From the IMG/VR virus record IMGVR_UViG_3300036859_000076, positions 1 through 38,450 of that record: a DNA stretch of 38,450 bases, one strand, 5' to 3'. Within the stretch, counting starts at the first letter, position 1, and each line of letters begins with the position of its first letter. Made by a program: the position numbers and the translations under genes. The stretch is from a virus. The notes under the pieces are model-generated. The model did no database searches and was not told the origin of the DNA. It saw only the letters and a program-made list of their open reading frames with translations. Below are positions 23,846-31,741 of the stretch, one piece after another.

Positions 23846-24469
23846 TTATTTAGAACCGTAAACATCTTCTGGTCGGTTCCCACAAGCAATCGCCATTTTA
23901 ATTTGAGCCTCGCTCAACTTGGTAACTGTCTTGTGTTGCATCGACCCACCGCCTTGTGCGCCACCAGCCATACGTTTTTGCATCTCTGACCCTGCGACCT
24001 CACCAGCCGAAAAGGTTTGTGAGACTTCAGGATTAAGGATCAACTCCGCACGTTTGTAGTTAAGCACACGATCTTCAATAGAAGTTGGTGGAAACTCACG
24101 GTCAACAAGTTTCACCAATTCGCTAAAACGAGATACCTTCTTCCCATCAGGATCACTCTCAGATGAGTATTGTTTTTGATACCAGTCTTCAGTTTTAACC
24201 CTAGACATGGCCTGCTCTCGTTCTTTCTTTTCTTCTACTTCAAGGCGATTTTCCACTGCTTTCAGTCTTTCTGCTAGTTCTGAGGACGCTTGACCATCTT
24301 TAGCCGTATGGGTTTCAGATTGTTTCCGAAGTTGCTCTTTTAATCGAGCAGCTTCTTCTTCTTTCTTGGAAGCCAAAGATTTGGTTTCCTCATACAATGC
24401 TTTGTAGTCTGGTTCAGAACTTGACTGAACTTCCTCGGTCTCTATTGTTTCCTCTTCTAAGTTTTCCAT
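23846..24469 (-). CDS. capsid scaffolding protein, 207 aa
   Basis: It is acidic at the start (MENLEEETIETEEVQ), with a continuous coiled coil (about 25-95, ARLKEQLRKQSETH, ELAERLKAVENRLEVEEKK) and a C-terminal glycine-rich linker plus a short helical end (AQIKMAIACGNRPEDVYGSK). Scaffold proteins typically have this coiled-coil body with a C-terminal capsid-binding helix. It lies upstream of the decoration and capsid genes in transcription order, which is standard. The start follows a 281-base non-coding stretch with elaborate inverted repeats. Confidence 0.75.
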   Translation of the reverse strand: MENLEEETIETEEVQSSSEPDYKALYEETKSLASKKEEEAARLKEQLRKQSETHTAKDGQASSELAERLKAVENRLEVEEKKEREQAMSRVKTEDWYQKQYSSESDPDGKKVSRFSELVKLVDREFPPTSIEDRVLNYKRAELILNPEVSQTFSAGEVAGSEMQKRMAGGAQGGGSMQHKTVTKLSEAQIKMAIACGNRPEDVYGSK

Positions 24470-24582
24470 TGAATTGAAGGTGAGTTAATTACTTGTCGTT
24501 TAACGGCCGACTAGCCGATCCCCAGTAACGCCTGGGTACGCTTCGCAGCAAGTGACACTCACAAGAGGTGTTAAAACAAACA

Positions 24583-24695
24583 ACAGCTCCCGTGTTGGGG
24601 AGCTGTATAAAACCTTAAATAGAGAACCTCAAGCAAGAGAAACTCTATCGAAGGCTTTATACAGCCCCCAAAGTGTTTTGCTTGAGATTTTTTTT
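24583..24695. ncRNA. nested inverted repeats with possible pseudoknot in the head cluster
   Basis: The 281-base gap between the scaffold gene and the 124-codon gene upstream holds three interlocked pairings. A: ACAGCTCCC (24583-24591) with GGGAGCTGT (24598-24606), perfect. B: 24597-24624 with 24643-24669, an imperfect stem of about 25 pairs (CTGTATAAA core) that uses half of A. C: CTCAAGCAA in the loop of B (24628-24636) with TTGCTTGAG (24678-24686), followed on the + strand by eight Ts (24688-24695). A and B exclude each other, and B plus C make a pseudoknot. On the minus (coding) strand, A is followed by a T-rich stretch (TTGTTTGTTTT), so A could be a leftward terminator that B prevents. 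The rest of the gap has only weak short stems. Confidence 0.55.
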
Positions 24696-24750
24696 CTGTT
24701 AAAGGACAACTGACTTAAGGATACTACCTTTCCACCGGGTGTCAAGAAGC

Positions 24751-25125
24751 CTATTTTCGTCCCACTATATTAAATGGTCTTTGTAGTTTTTTCTTCTCCT
24801 CAGTGGATAGGTTTTGCATATAAGCAACCAACCGTTTTCTTAGAAAGATTAACTCACTTAGTCTAGCTCTGTTCACTGTAGTATCAAACTCATCATAGTA
24901 CAACATCTTCTTTTCAAACTCCGCTATTCGCAAGTCAAAGAACTCTACCAACGGTTCTAGTTTGGTGAACTTAGACAATACTCCCTCTAACTGTTGATCC
25001 AACTCATACGCATACTTTGAGTTATCTATATTTGGTAACAACTTAAATAATGACCAATACTCAGCTTGGGCATGTAGCCATTCCATTAATTTCTTTAGTC
25101 TATGGTTAAATAAATATTTCTTCAT
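24751..25125 (-). CDS. hypothetical helical protein, 124 aa
   Basis: It is mostly alpha-helical and charged (MKKYLFNHRLKKLMEWLHAQ, LVEFFDLRIAEFEKKMLY), with a basic end. The start codon overlaps the portal stop as ATGA (25122-25125), so the two genes are translationally coupled. No family recognised. Being fused to the portal operon, it may assist portal or procapsid assembly, but that is inference. Confidence 0.6.
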   Translation of the reverse strand: MKKYLFNHRLKKLMEWLHAQAEYWSLFKLLPNIDNSKYAYELDQQLEGVLSKFTKLEPLVEFFDLRIAEFEKKMLYYDEFDTTVNRARLSELIFLRKRLVAYMQNLSTEEKKKLQRPFNIVGRK

Positions 25126-27146
25126 ACCGGCCTCATGCCTTGAAGTTGTTTAGTCGACTTTGCTGGACTACCTACCATTTGGCGCATACGAGAGGGTATT
25201 CTCGTAGCTTCTTCTGATTGGCCCTTACTTGCCCCTTGAGGCCCTTGTCCCTGCCCAGCTAACGCTTGCATCAACTCTGGTGGTAAACCTTGCCCTTGGC
25301 CTCCTGGTGCCGTCTGAGCGGCTTCCTGTTCCTGACTTGTAGCTCTTAGTATCTTTTCTTTAGGTAACTTGAACCGTTCTAATGCTTCCTCGTACAACAC
25401 TTGCGCCCCGGCTTGACCTACTAACTGTGGAAAAGACTGGAGAATAAATTGAGCCCCTTCTACGAACATCGCCTTCTGCATACTCTCCGTCTCAGCGATA
25501 GAACTGTTCGGTACGATCCTCACATCAAATTCTATATTGGCTAACTTCGCTGGGGTAGTATAATAAATCTCTGCCGTCACACCTTCTTTTTCTTTCGTCT
25601 CATCAACTTCTTCCTGAATAGCTGACTGAGTAATGGGTTTTTCTTTTGGATCAACTAAACGAATAATCTGAAGACCAATACTTCCGTCAGATAGAATGGC
25701 TTGTTCACGACGGATCTCTTTCTTGGTCACTTCAAATTCCCCAGTCGCCTGCTTAATCATCGTGTGCTTTGGGTAGAATTGGATAATGTTGGACACGCGC
25801 TGACGAGTTCGAGACTTCTCCATCCACATCATAAAGTTCAAGGTTAGGGTAAACGCCCTGACTGCTGCCTCGCGCGCCATTTGAATAGCCGTAGCTGTCT
25901 CGCCTGAGACTTCGCCTTCCTGCGCTGGATCAACTGAGGAACGGTTAATAGCGTCAGTGATAAGGCCGTGCATAGACAAATCACCTTGTTGCACCGCTTG
26001 TACGTTCCCTTCCTTCATTTGGTCTACATTCGGTACCTGAACCCTACCTCCTGGACGTAAAGTGTTATCCTCAATCTCATCCTCAAACCCAGTAAACCAA
26101 AATGGGAGGACTGAGAAGTATGTCCGGTCTAAGAACATATTTATTAACGTATCAGATATTTCTTTAAGCTTTAAGAGCTTGATCGTCAAAGGCTTGCCTG
26201 GTGCAAAGTCCACGGCGTACTTCTGTGCTTTAGCCCATGAATATGGGTAATCTTTATGGTCAAAGATAATAGGACTGTCTATAGAGTTTAGAGGGATTCC
26301 ATTAACAATAATGTTGTAAGTATCTTCTTCCCTGTTATATCCGTGCAACACCTCTACATTCTCACTTTCAACTCGCCCGTTCCAATTCTGGTAAAAGTAA
26401 AAATTAGATTCCTTCTGTTGTTCTGTAAAAGAATTTTTAGTTTGAACGTACTTCCAGTTAGGATACTTACCATACACAGCTTCAGCGGTTGTATATGGCA
26501 TTTCCTCACGTTCGTAGACATATTGCTGCTTCTGCAAATCAGGCTGGTAAAAGTCAGGGAAGTAAAAGTTTTCACACGGTACAACGCGGGCATTTGGTCG
26601 ATCAATATCGATCCGTTGACGCTTCTTAAAGTCAAAAGCCCCAGTTTCAAAGTTGTACTCTGTTAAGTCCTTAGTTTCCCTTGTTCGGTATTCATAACCC
26701 TCGTAAACTATAGCCAATGGCTTAATCAACAGTTCATAGAAAGCATCAATAAACTTTTCATCAAAGTTTTCTATGTCTAAAAACTTTTCATTCAAAGCTG
26801 AAACGATAACTGATAGGTTCTTATTAGCAGTCTCACCTTTACTCCTCGCGCTAATCTCAGACCTTAGACGCTGCTGAGCCGCAAAAGACATCATGGTTTG
26901 AATCTTTTGTTCAACGTCTGGCATTGATACTCGATGTTTCCACTCACCTTCTACTCTTGGTGGAAGATAGGAAATAGCCACCTTAACTGACTCATTGATC
27001 ACTTCCTCGTATGTCATGTCGTCAAAGTAATGACGAGGAACTTGTCTTTCGTTTACGCAATGCTGAAACTGGTCATAGTGCTTTTTAATCGCAATCTGCT
27101 CTTCATCTGAGAATTGATATGGTTCGTATGTAGTAACCTCAGCCAT
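25122..27146 (-). CDS. portal protein, 674 aa
   Basis: Portal rings sit at one vertex and pass DNA during packaging and ejection. This protein follows the terminase, has the size of P22-type portals (about 725 aa), and shows typical portal text: an N-terminal helical clip and wing region, ARVVPCENFYFPDFY (about 191-205), and a stem/crown segment with the sequence GEVSGETATAIQMAREAAVRA (about 425-445), which resembles the conserved channel-helix region of phage portals. The last 90 residues are glutamine/glycine-rich (APGGQGQGLPPELMQALAG) and end basic, probably disordered. In P22 the C-terminus forms a long barrel. Confidence 0.8.
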   Translation of the reverse strand: MAEVTTYEPYQFSDEEQIAIKKHYDQFQHCVNERQVPRHYFDDMTYEEVINESVKVAISYLPPRVEGEWKHRVSMPDVEQKIQTMMSFAAQQRLRSEISARSKGETANKNLSVIVSALNEKFLDIENFDEKFIDAFYELLIKPLAIVYEGYEYRTRETKDLTEYNFETGAFDFKKRQRIDIDRPNARVVPCENFYFPDFYQPDLQKQQYVYEREEMPYTTAEAVYGKYPNWKYVQTKNSFTEQQKESNFYFYQNWNGRVESENVEVLHGYNREEDTYNIIVNGIPLNSIDSPIIFDHKDYPYSWAKAQKYAVDFAPGKPLTIKLLKLKEISDTLINMFLDRTYFSVLPFWFTGFEDEIEDNTLRPGGRVQVPNVDQMKEGNVQAVQQGDLSMHGLITDAINRSSVDPAQEGEVSGETATAIQMAREAAVRAFTLTLNFMMWMEKSRTRQRVSNIIQFYPKHTMIKQATGEFEVTKKEIRREQAILSDGSIGLQIIRLVDPKEKPITQSAIQEEVDETKEKEGVTAEIYYTTPAKLANIEFDVRIVPNSSIAETESMQKAMFVEGAQFILQSFPQLVGQAGAQVLYEEALERFKLPKEKILRATSQEQEAAQTAPGGQGQGLPPELMQALAGQGQGPQGASKGQSEEATRIPSRMRQMVGSPAKSTKQLQGMRPV

Positions 27147-27218
27147 TTTAGTATCAAAATAAATAATGCGCTTGAGGTTTGGCGATCATGGATAGTATAA
27201 CAGGTTTAGAATAACTGA

Positions 27219-27605
27219 CTATCCCTCTCTTGCCACCTGCACTTCTTCTTCCTCTACCCTACGTTCAAAGCTAGGAGTAAGTTTTTCACCCACCTCTTTC
27301 AATGTTTTCATCACATTCAGCCGTTGTTCCCCAACCTGCTTGTGTAGCCGGAAGAACACCTCAAGGGCTAATAACTGGTACAGCCTCCGGTCTAGTTCTA
27401 AGTCTACGTCCTTGAACACTGGTTGTTTCTTATCATCACACAACTCTGTCTCAGTTAGTAGTCCCAGGAGTTCTAATAGATCCAACCCCTCGTAGGTTGG
27501 AATGGTCTTATACTCTTTGAAATGTCCATGTTCGTTGGTGATTGTCTTGGTACCTAAACAATCAAACAGGACTTCACATTCGGACTTGGTTAAATGTAGT
27601 TTCAT
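27219..27605 (-). CDS. hypothetical protein between terminase and portal, 128 aa
   Basis: It starts one base after the terminase stop and is separated from the portal by 72 non-coding bases. The protein is acidic and helical (LTKSECEVLFDCLGTKTITNE; YQLLALEVFFRLHKQVGEQR) and ends in a charged tail with EEEEVQVAREG. No known domain is recognised. A packaging accessory role is suggested only by position. Confidence 0.65.
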   Translation of the reverse strand: MKLHLTKSECEVLFDCLGTKTITNEHGHFKEYKTIPTYEGLDLLELLGLLTETELCDDKKQPVFKDVDLELDRRLYQLLALEVFFRLHKQVGEQRLNVMKTLKEVGEKLTPSFERRVEEEEVQVAREG

Positions 27606-27606
27606 A

Positions 27607-28878
27607 TTAGTATCCGCCTATTCGGCTTAATGATTTAGTTAATGGTTTACTGCGATCCTTGTCCTGTTCTCTTACGCCTATTTTACTACTTACAGCAAAA
27701 TACCTCCAGGCATCGGCCCCGTTGCTGGCCCAGTTGTGAAGTGGCTCTTTGCTTCGTTGTCCGGTCTCTGTGTTAACTCCCCATTGGTAGTGTCTTAAGG
27801 CATTTAACCCGTCCGCACAATTCTCACGATCAAAGTAACAACGGTTAAATATAGTTCTAGCCGCCATTATACCATCATACCTTGATATACTTGGAGTAAT
27901 ATAGACCTTCCGACCTAATGACCTTAGTTGTTCCTCAACGCTCATTCTTGTTCCTAGACGTTTAGCCTTAGCGTCATGCGGCAGCCAGTCATCACCGTAC
28001 ACATACGGCTTGTCTTTCAACACTTTAACGTAAAAGGCTACGTCGTCCTCTAGGTTGTTCTCGTAATAGTCTATGACATGGAACTCCATACCTGCCCGTT
28101 GAACGAACCATATGGCCGTTAAGTCGCTTCTACCTATGTCCCAGAAGGTATGGACTAGGCTTGAAGAGTCATATGGTACTGATCTGATCCTGTTAGCCAG
28201 CTCTGCCTCCTGTAGTTGCTTGGCGTAGATAGCACCTTCTACAGCCTGCTTACACTTACCTTCCCAGACGTTGAGATAGGCGGCTAAGTCCTTCTCCTTC
28301 AGCTCTAACCGTTCCTGTTCAAGTACTGCCGGAAACCATGGATTGTCCTTATAACTCATCTCAATCACAATACTGTCTTTTGGTGGGTGGACGATAAATC
28401 GTTGATATGTCTCGTCTGTCTCGAGTTCTGGATTAAAGGTGATCCATATTTCTGATCCTTCTTCACGAATAGTAGGGATAAGAATATCCCAGCTAGACTT
28501 AGAAACGGTCTGTGCTTCCTCAATCCAAACCAGGTTGACCCCCTCGAGAGACTTAATTGATTGGATATTGTGTCGTAACCCAGCAAAGATAAACTCCGTA
28601 CCGTTACTCCCTGTAATGGTATTGTTTTGGATGGTGTAAAAGTCATCAAGTTTATTTTTGTTAATAATATCTGATAAAAGTTTGTGAACCGAATCAGCTA
28701 TTGAGTTTTGGTATTCGCGAGTGCAAAGAATCCGTAATGGCTTTTGCGCTCCCTTGATCAATAATGCACACGCTACCGTCCAGCTTTTGCTAGCGCCACG
28801 ACCTCCGAACAGTACCTTGTATCTTTTAGGGGAGAAAAGTGGTTGAACCTTCGTTGGTAAAACTATCTGCGCTATCAT
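27607..28878 (-). CDS. terminase large subunit, 423 aa
   Basis: This is the DNA-packaging motor with its headful nuclease. Walker A is GGRGASKS (25-32), Walker B is VNLVWIEEA (114-122) with the catalytic glutamate at 120-121, and coupling residues follow in EIWITFNP (143-150). The wording ILCTREYQNSIADSV and IKSLEGVNLVWIEEAQ closely matches the Sf6/P22-like motor as I remember it. The RNase H-fold nuclease shows acidic residues in FWDIGRSD (D247), GDDWLPHDAK (D296/D297/D302) and GADAWRY (D389). The ATG overlaps the stop of the HNH gene upstream (ATGA). The length is somewhat shorter than Sf6 gp2 (about 470), within the normal range. Confidence 0.92.
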   Translation of the reverse strand: MIAQIVLPTKVQPLFSPKRYKVLFGGRGASKSWTVACALLIKGAQKPLRILCTREYQNSIADSVHKLLSDIINKNKLDDFYTIQNNTITGSNGTEFIFAGLRHNIQSIKSLEGVNLVWIEEAQTVSKSSWDILIPTIREEGSEIWITFNPELETDETYQRFIVHPPKDSIVIEMSYKDNPWFPAVLEQERLELKEKDLAAYLNVWEGKCKQAVEGAIYAKQLQEAELANRIRSVPYDSSSLVHTFWDIGRSDLTAIWFVQRAGMEFHVIDYYENNLEDDVAFYVKVLKDKPYVYGDDWLPHDAKAKRLGTRMSVEEQLRSLGRKVYITPSISRYDGIMAARTIFNRCYFDRENCADGLNALRHYQWGVNTETGQRSKEPLHNWASNGADAWRYFAVSSKIGVREQDKDRSKPLTKSLSRIGGY

Positions 28879-29360
28879 AACGAAAAGTTTAACCGTGCAA
28901 ACTCACCAGAGTTTTTCTTGGCGGCAACGTCATAAGCTCTAGCTGCGGCCTCTTCGTTATCGAACAGCCCTAAATATCTTTCTCCACCAACTCCTATGTG
29001 CGCTTGCCACTTGCCTGCTTTTTTATGCCAGGACACGCCTTTATACTTTGAACTACCCCCTCGAGAGACTCTTTTATTCGCCTGATTCTGTGTTCCTGTA
29101 GCTATCCGAAGATTTTCCTTCTGGTTATTCAACCCATTACAATCAATGTGATCTACCTCCATGCTTTCTTTAAGTAATCCGTGCCACTCCATCACTACGC
29201 GGTGGAGTAATAGTTTCTTATATCGTGGAGCAGGTTTACGTGCGTGCTTTACTGCGTACCCCCTCGAACCATAATGCCACTTTCCCATCGCCACCAAGCG
29301 GTCGTAATCTTCATCATCGACCAAAGCTACCTGGCCTTTTGATAGTGCTACTTTTTTCAC
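28875..29360 (-). CDS. HNH-AP2 homing-type endonuclease, 161 aa
   Basis: The HNH core has LLHRVVMEWHG (H53), VDHIDCNGLNNQKENLR (H71, N79-type), and an AP2 domain from about 104 to 150 (SKYKGVSWHKKAGKWQAHI, then AARAYDVAAK). It is a close relative of the protein at 14597-15103. Both ends are coupled to neighbours: its ATG overlaps the stop of the gene at 29357 and its stop overlaps the terminase ATG. It may be a selfish insertion or, like some HNH proteins next to terminases (HK97 gp74 type), take part in packaging. The HNH-AP2 type favours homing. Confidence 0.88.
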   Translation of the reverse strand: MKKVALSKGQVALVDDEDYDRLVAMGKWHYGSRGYAVKHARKPAPRYKKLLLHRVVMEWHGLLKESMEVDHIDCNGLNNQKENLRIATGTQNQANKRVSRGGSSKYKGVSWHKKAGKWQAHIGVGGERYLGLFDNEEAAARAYDVAAKKNSGEFARLNFSL

Positions 29361-29587
29361 TTCGGTATAGCATTCTTTTGAATAAAATCATCCATCTTCT
29401 CATGGAACTTATCGTAATCTACCCTCCCACCTGAAGTAGCCCTGTTCACATTCTTCTTATACTCCTCAACTAAAACCTCCTTAGCCTTATTAAAATCAAT
29501 ACCTTGATGTACAGCCATAGAAGCGGCGTGTCCTTCTAAGACACATTCATCGTCTCCGAGGCCGTAGTGTTTAGACTGTCTACTCAT
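29357..29587 (-). CDS. hypothetical protein in the terminase operon, 76 aa
   Basis: It overlaps the small terminase gene at its start (29580-29587) and the HNH gene at its stop. It is helical, with DFNKAKEVLVEEYKKNVNRA (about 31-50) and a charged C-terminus. No motif or family is seen. The position suggests a role in packaging, or a gene simply carried by the operon. Confidence 0.6.
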   Translation of the reverse strand: MSRQSKHYGLGDDECVLEGHAASMAVHQGIDFNKAKEVLVEEYKKNVNRATSGGRVDYDKFHEKMDDFIQKNAIPK

Positions 29588-30146
29588 TGATCTTTGGATT
29601 ATCCGGTCTTACGAATGTTACTGCTAACCCGTCTACACGTTCACCTTTACTGGTAATATCTGTTTCCGTCTTATCAGTCCAACCAAAGTTCTTTAATGAG
29701 AAAATGGGCCCTGCTGCATTCTTGCCAACATACATTTGTTTCTCAGCATATTCCATAGCAATTCCCTTCAATCTTTTTATGGTGTCAAAGAACGTATCTT
29801 TTTCTTCGTAATTCATTAATGTTTCACGTGAAGTATGTAAAGCTAGACATAGTCCTGAAACGGTAATTGGCTCACCATTTATATTACACAGGTTGATATA
29901 ATCCATACCTAATTTTTCTACTTGTTTTGGATCAGTCCATAATGGTGGTCTACCACACCTAGAACACTTACCATTTACTTTTTCATCACCATGGTTACCA
30001 CATAACTCCACTACTGGAATCTTGGTAACTTCATCTGTTCCACGTGGAACATTGGTCGTAAGTTCTCCTTGACCATTAAGAGTAATTCCCTCCATATGTG
30101 CTGGAACATTCTCCTGAGTCCCGTCTGGGTTTTCTACTTCATTCAT
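29580..30146 (-). CDS. terminase small subunit, 188 aa
   Basis: The small subunit recognises viral DNA and feeds it to the motor. Residues about 92-165 hold the typical helical DNA-binding part: GEPITVSGLCLALHTSRETL, then FDTIKRLKGIAMEYAEKQMY and AAGPIFSLKNFGWTDKTE, a wording I associate with phage small terminases. Upstream (49-65) is a zinc-knuckle pattern, CGNHGDEKVNGKCSRCG, which is unusual for small terminases and may be an added DNA-binding module. It overlaps the genes on both sides and is followed two genes later by the large subunit. Confidence 0.8.
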   Translation of the reverse strand: MNEVENPDGTQENVPAHMEGITLNGQGELTTNVPRGTDEVTKIPVVELCGNHGDEKVNGKCSRCGRPPLWTDPKQVEKLGMDYINLCNINGEPITVSGLCLALHTSRETLMNYEEKDTFFDTIKRLKGIAMEYAEKQMYVGKNAAGPIFSLKNFGWTDKTETDITSKGERVDGLAVTFVRPDNPKINE

Positions 30147-30328
30147 AGTTTTTTTAAATCATTTTCAGTTAAAGCGTGAACGTCGCCATCTTCCCCAACG
30201 TACCCAACTAATACTATTTCACCTAGTTTTAATTTCTTCAATTCTTCCCTTAAGGAATTAGTCGAGGCAAAGCATACAACATTCCCCATACCAGGAGTAA
30301 ATTCAGCACCATCAATTTCCTCGTTCAT
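30143..30328 (-). CDS. small hypothetical protein, 61 aa
   Basis: The stop overlaps the small terminase ATG (ATGA). The middle LREELKKLKLGEIVLVGYVGEDGDVHAL suggests a helix followed by a strand-turn-strand. No family recognised. The gap upstream contains a perfect palindrome, CGCTAA-CC-TTAGCG. Confidence 0.55.
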   Translation of the reverse strand: MNEEIDGAEFTPGMGNVVCFASTNSLREELKKLKLGEIVLVGYVGEDGDVHALTENDLKKL

Positions 30329-30409
30329 AGTCTTATATTAACACTTAATCCTCAACTTTTCCACACTCCCCCAAGTTGTCTATGGTGCTAATCCCCTCTT
30401 CAATCTTTC

Positions 30410-30423
30410 CGCTAACCTTAGCG
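30410..30423. promoter_or_regulatory. palindrome CGCTAA-CC-TTAGCG
   Basis: A perfect six-base inverted repeat with two central bases lies in the 139-base gap between two small leftward genes, upstream of the terminase operon. It could be an operator for a dimeric regulator or a hairpin in the mRNA. No promoter elements are clear nearby. Confidence 0.4.
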
Positions 30424-30467
30424 AATGTATTTTGAAAGTGCTATACCCACCCACCGGGGGAGTGGGG

Positions 30468-30593
30468 TCAATCTGTCACTTTCTTCACCATATCCACTAC
30501 CTTCTGCTTACCGCACTCAGCGCACCTTTTAAGCTTAAATCGCTTGCTTAAAAGTAGTTTAGCCGAGTCAACGAATTTATGTTTATGCTTCAT
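30468..30593 (-). CDS. small zinc-knuckle-like protein, 41 aa
   Basis: It starts at 30593, overlapping the previous stop as ATGA, and ends with TGA. It is very basic at the start (MKHKHKFVDSAKLLLSKRFK) and carries one CAEC pair (residues 24-27), half of a zinc site. It follows two other cysteine-pair genes in a coupled run. The coupling supports it as real; the role is unknown. Confidence 0.5.
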   Translation of the reverse strand: MKHKHKFVDSAKLLLSKRFKLKRCAECGKQKVVDMVKKVTD

Positions 30594-30790
30594 TGTGTAC
30601 CAAATGTTGGATAACCAAAGTCGCGTGCTTGAGTAACCGGCTTAACTTGAAAACAGATATCACATTTATCCTCATGCCAGGTTGATACTTCTAACCTAAT
30701 TTTACCATGGTTTACTTCTTTTTTCAAAGCAGTCTCGCCGCATAATTCACAGATCCATTCTGGGTAAGTAAAGTTTACGTACATCGACAT
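30590..30790 (-). CDS. small zinc-ribbon protein, 66 aa
   Basis: Two cysteine pairs, CELC (residues 14-17) and CDIC (43-46), are about 26 residues apart, as in zinc ribbons. It starts 4 bases after the previous stop in the context AAACATATG. Such ribbons bind nucleic acid or act as structural folds in phage regulators. No catalytic residues. Function unassigned. Confidence 0.6.
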   Translation of the reverse strand: MSMYVNFTYPEWICELCGETALKKEVNHGKIRLEVSTWHEDKCDICFQVKPVTQARDFGYPTFGTQ

Positions 30791-30794
30791 ATGT

Positions 30795-30947
30795 TTATTC
30801 CACTATAATTTCAATATCCTTGTCTTCATTACACTGAAACACTATCACCTCAGTCCCTTCGAAATCGTCTTCTGGCTGATCGACGGTAAAGTTTCCTTTG
30901 AGGTGCATGTAGTTACCGCAGTTCTTGCAGATAGGTGGGGTTATCAT
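30795..30947 (-). CDS. small cysteine-pair protein, 50 aa
   Basis: The start ATG at 30947 overlaps the stop of the ribbon-helix-helix-like gene as ATGA. The protein begins MITPPICKNCGNYMHLK with one CxxC pair (residues 7-10), has a single later cysteine (39), and ends in an acidic strand. The coupling and the zinc-type start support it. It may be a truncated zinc ribbon. Function unknown. Confidence 0.55.
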   Translation of the reverse strand: MITPPICKNCGNYMHLKGNFTVDQPEDDFEGTEVIVFQCNEDKDIEIIVE

Positions 30948-31153
30948 TTCTGGTTATAATAAAACTCAATCATAGCGAGTTTAACACTTAGCCCATACCC
31001 TAATGCCCAACGAATAACATCGTTTCTGGTCACCTTATTACCTGATTGTTCTGATAGGTATTTAGCAACCGTACTAATTCCCCTGTGTGATTCGTTAGAG
31101 ATCTGGGTGGTAATACGCTTAGCTCCTTTTTCGCACTTCCGAGGTCGTCCCAT
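30944..31153 (-). CDS. ribbon-helix-helix-like DNA-binding protein, 69 aa
   Basis: The basic start (MGRPRKCEKGAKRITTQI) leads into a short strand, and then helices (SNESHRGISTVAKYLSEQSG; TRNDVIRWALGYGLSVKLAM) of the type found in Arc/MetJ-like repressors, which bind DNA as dimers with the strand in the major groove. It is the first gene of the small-gene run upstream of the terminases. Direct repeats lie 27-50 bases upstream of the start, so autoregulation is plausible. The fold call is from pattern only. Confidence 0.55.
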   Translation of the reverse strand: MGRPRKCEKGAKRITTQISNESHRGISTVAKYLSEQSGNKVTRNDVIRWALGYGLSVKLAMIEFYYNQK

Positions 31154-31179
31154 TGGTTTAGTTTAACAACACTCTATAT

Positions 31180-31203
31180 GGTGTATATACTAACAGGTGT
31201 ATA
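31180..31203. promoter_or_regulatory. direct repeats GGTGTATA, candidate operator
   Basis: GGTGTATA occurs at 31180-31187 and again at 31196-31203, a 16-base period that puts both copies on nearly the same face of the helix. The pair lies just upstream of the ribbon-helix-helix-like gene. Such proteins often bind repeated short sites and repress their own operon. An AT-rich -10-like stretch overlaps the repeats on the minus strand. Function is inferred. Confidence 0.4.
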
Positions 31204-31237
31204 AAAGAATGCAAGGGGAGTAAAAAGAAAACCATAG

Positions 31238-31741
31238 CTACACAATAGACTTCTTACTAGCGGCCTTGGCCCATTGTTCGTCAAATGATCCAAAACGCTT
31301 TTCATAACTACCAACCACCTGCTTACTTAAAAGTCTTCTCTTAAGTTGTTGCCGTTGAGCTTTTCTTATTGACTTTAGTTTAGACTTTTTAGCCTTCCTC
31401 CTACTTTTAATCGTCTTGCCGTAATAAGATGGTTGCCAATTATTCTTTTCAACCGGCATGACCACTCCGCCTCCCGCCTTAATTACAAGCTCTGTCCAAT
31501 AATGAAGTGAATTACTCCTATCTGCCTTAAACAGATCGTGGCACTTAAAATGACACGGCTTACAAAGTAGGACCAAATCACTTAACTTCTCTTCGCCAAG
31601 ACGTTTATATGTTTTGTGGTGAACACCTAGGTTACTACCAGAATTACATGCCTTACAATAAACGTCCCGTATATAAATCAACCTACGTTTCTTCTTCCAC
31701 TCATCAGACTGCATGTATTGCTTATAAAATTCGTATGCCAT
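31238..31741 (-). CDS. HNH endonuclease, 167 aa
   Basis: The core is CKAC (29-32), GVHHKTYKRLGEEKLSDL (39-56) with the metal-binding histidine pair H41/H42, and CKPCHFKCH (60-68). This is a typical four-cysteine HNH finger (McrA-like), unlike the HNH-AP2 pair elsewhere. The C-terminal 60 residues are extremely basic (KSRRKAKKSKLKSIRKAQRQ) and should bind DNA. It is the first gene of the late cluster as read leftward. It may be a homing enzyme or a packaging/host-DNA nuclease. Confidence 0.85.
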   Translation of the reverse strand: MAYEFYKQYMQSDEWKKKRRLIYIRDVYCKACNSGSNLGVHHKTYKRLGEEKLSDLVLLCKPCHFKCHDLFKADRSNSLHYWTELVIKAGGGVVMPVEKNNWQPSYYGKTIKSRRKAKKSKLKSIRKAQRQQLKRRLLSKQVVGSYEKRFGSFDEQWAKAASKKSIV

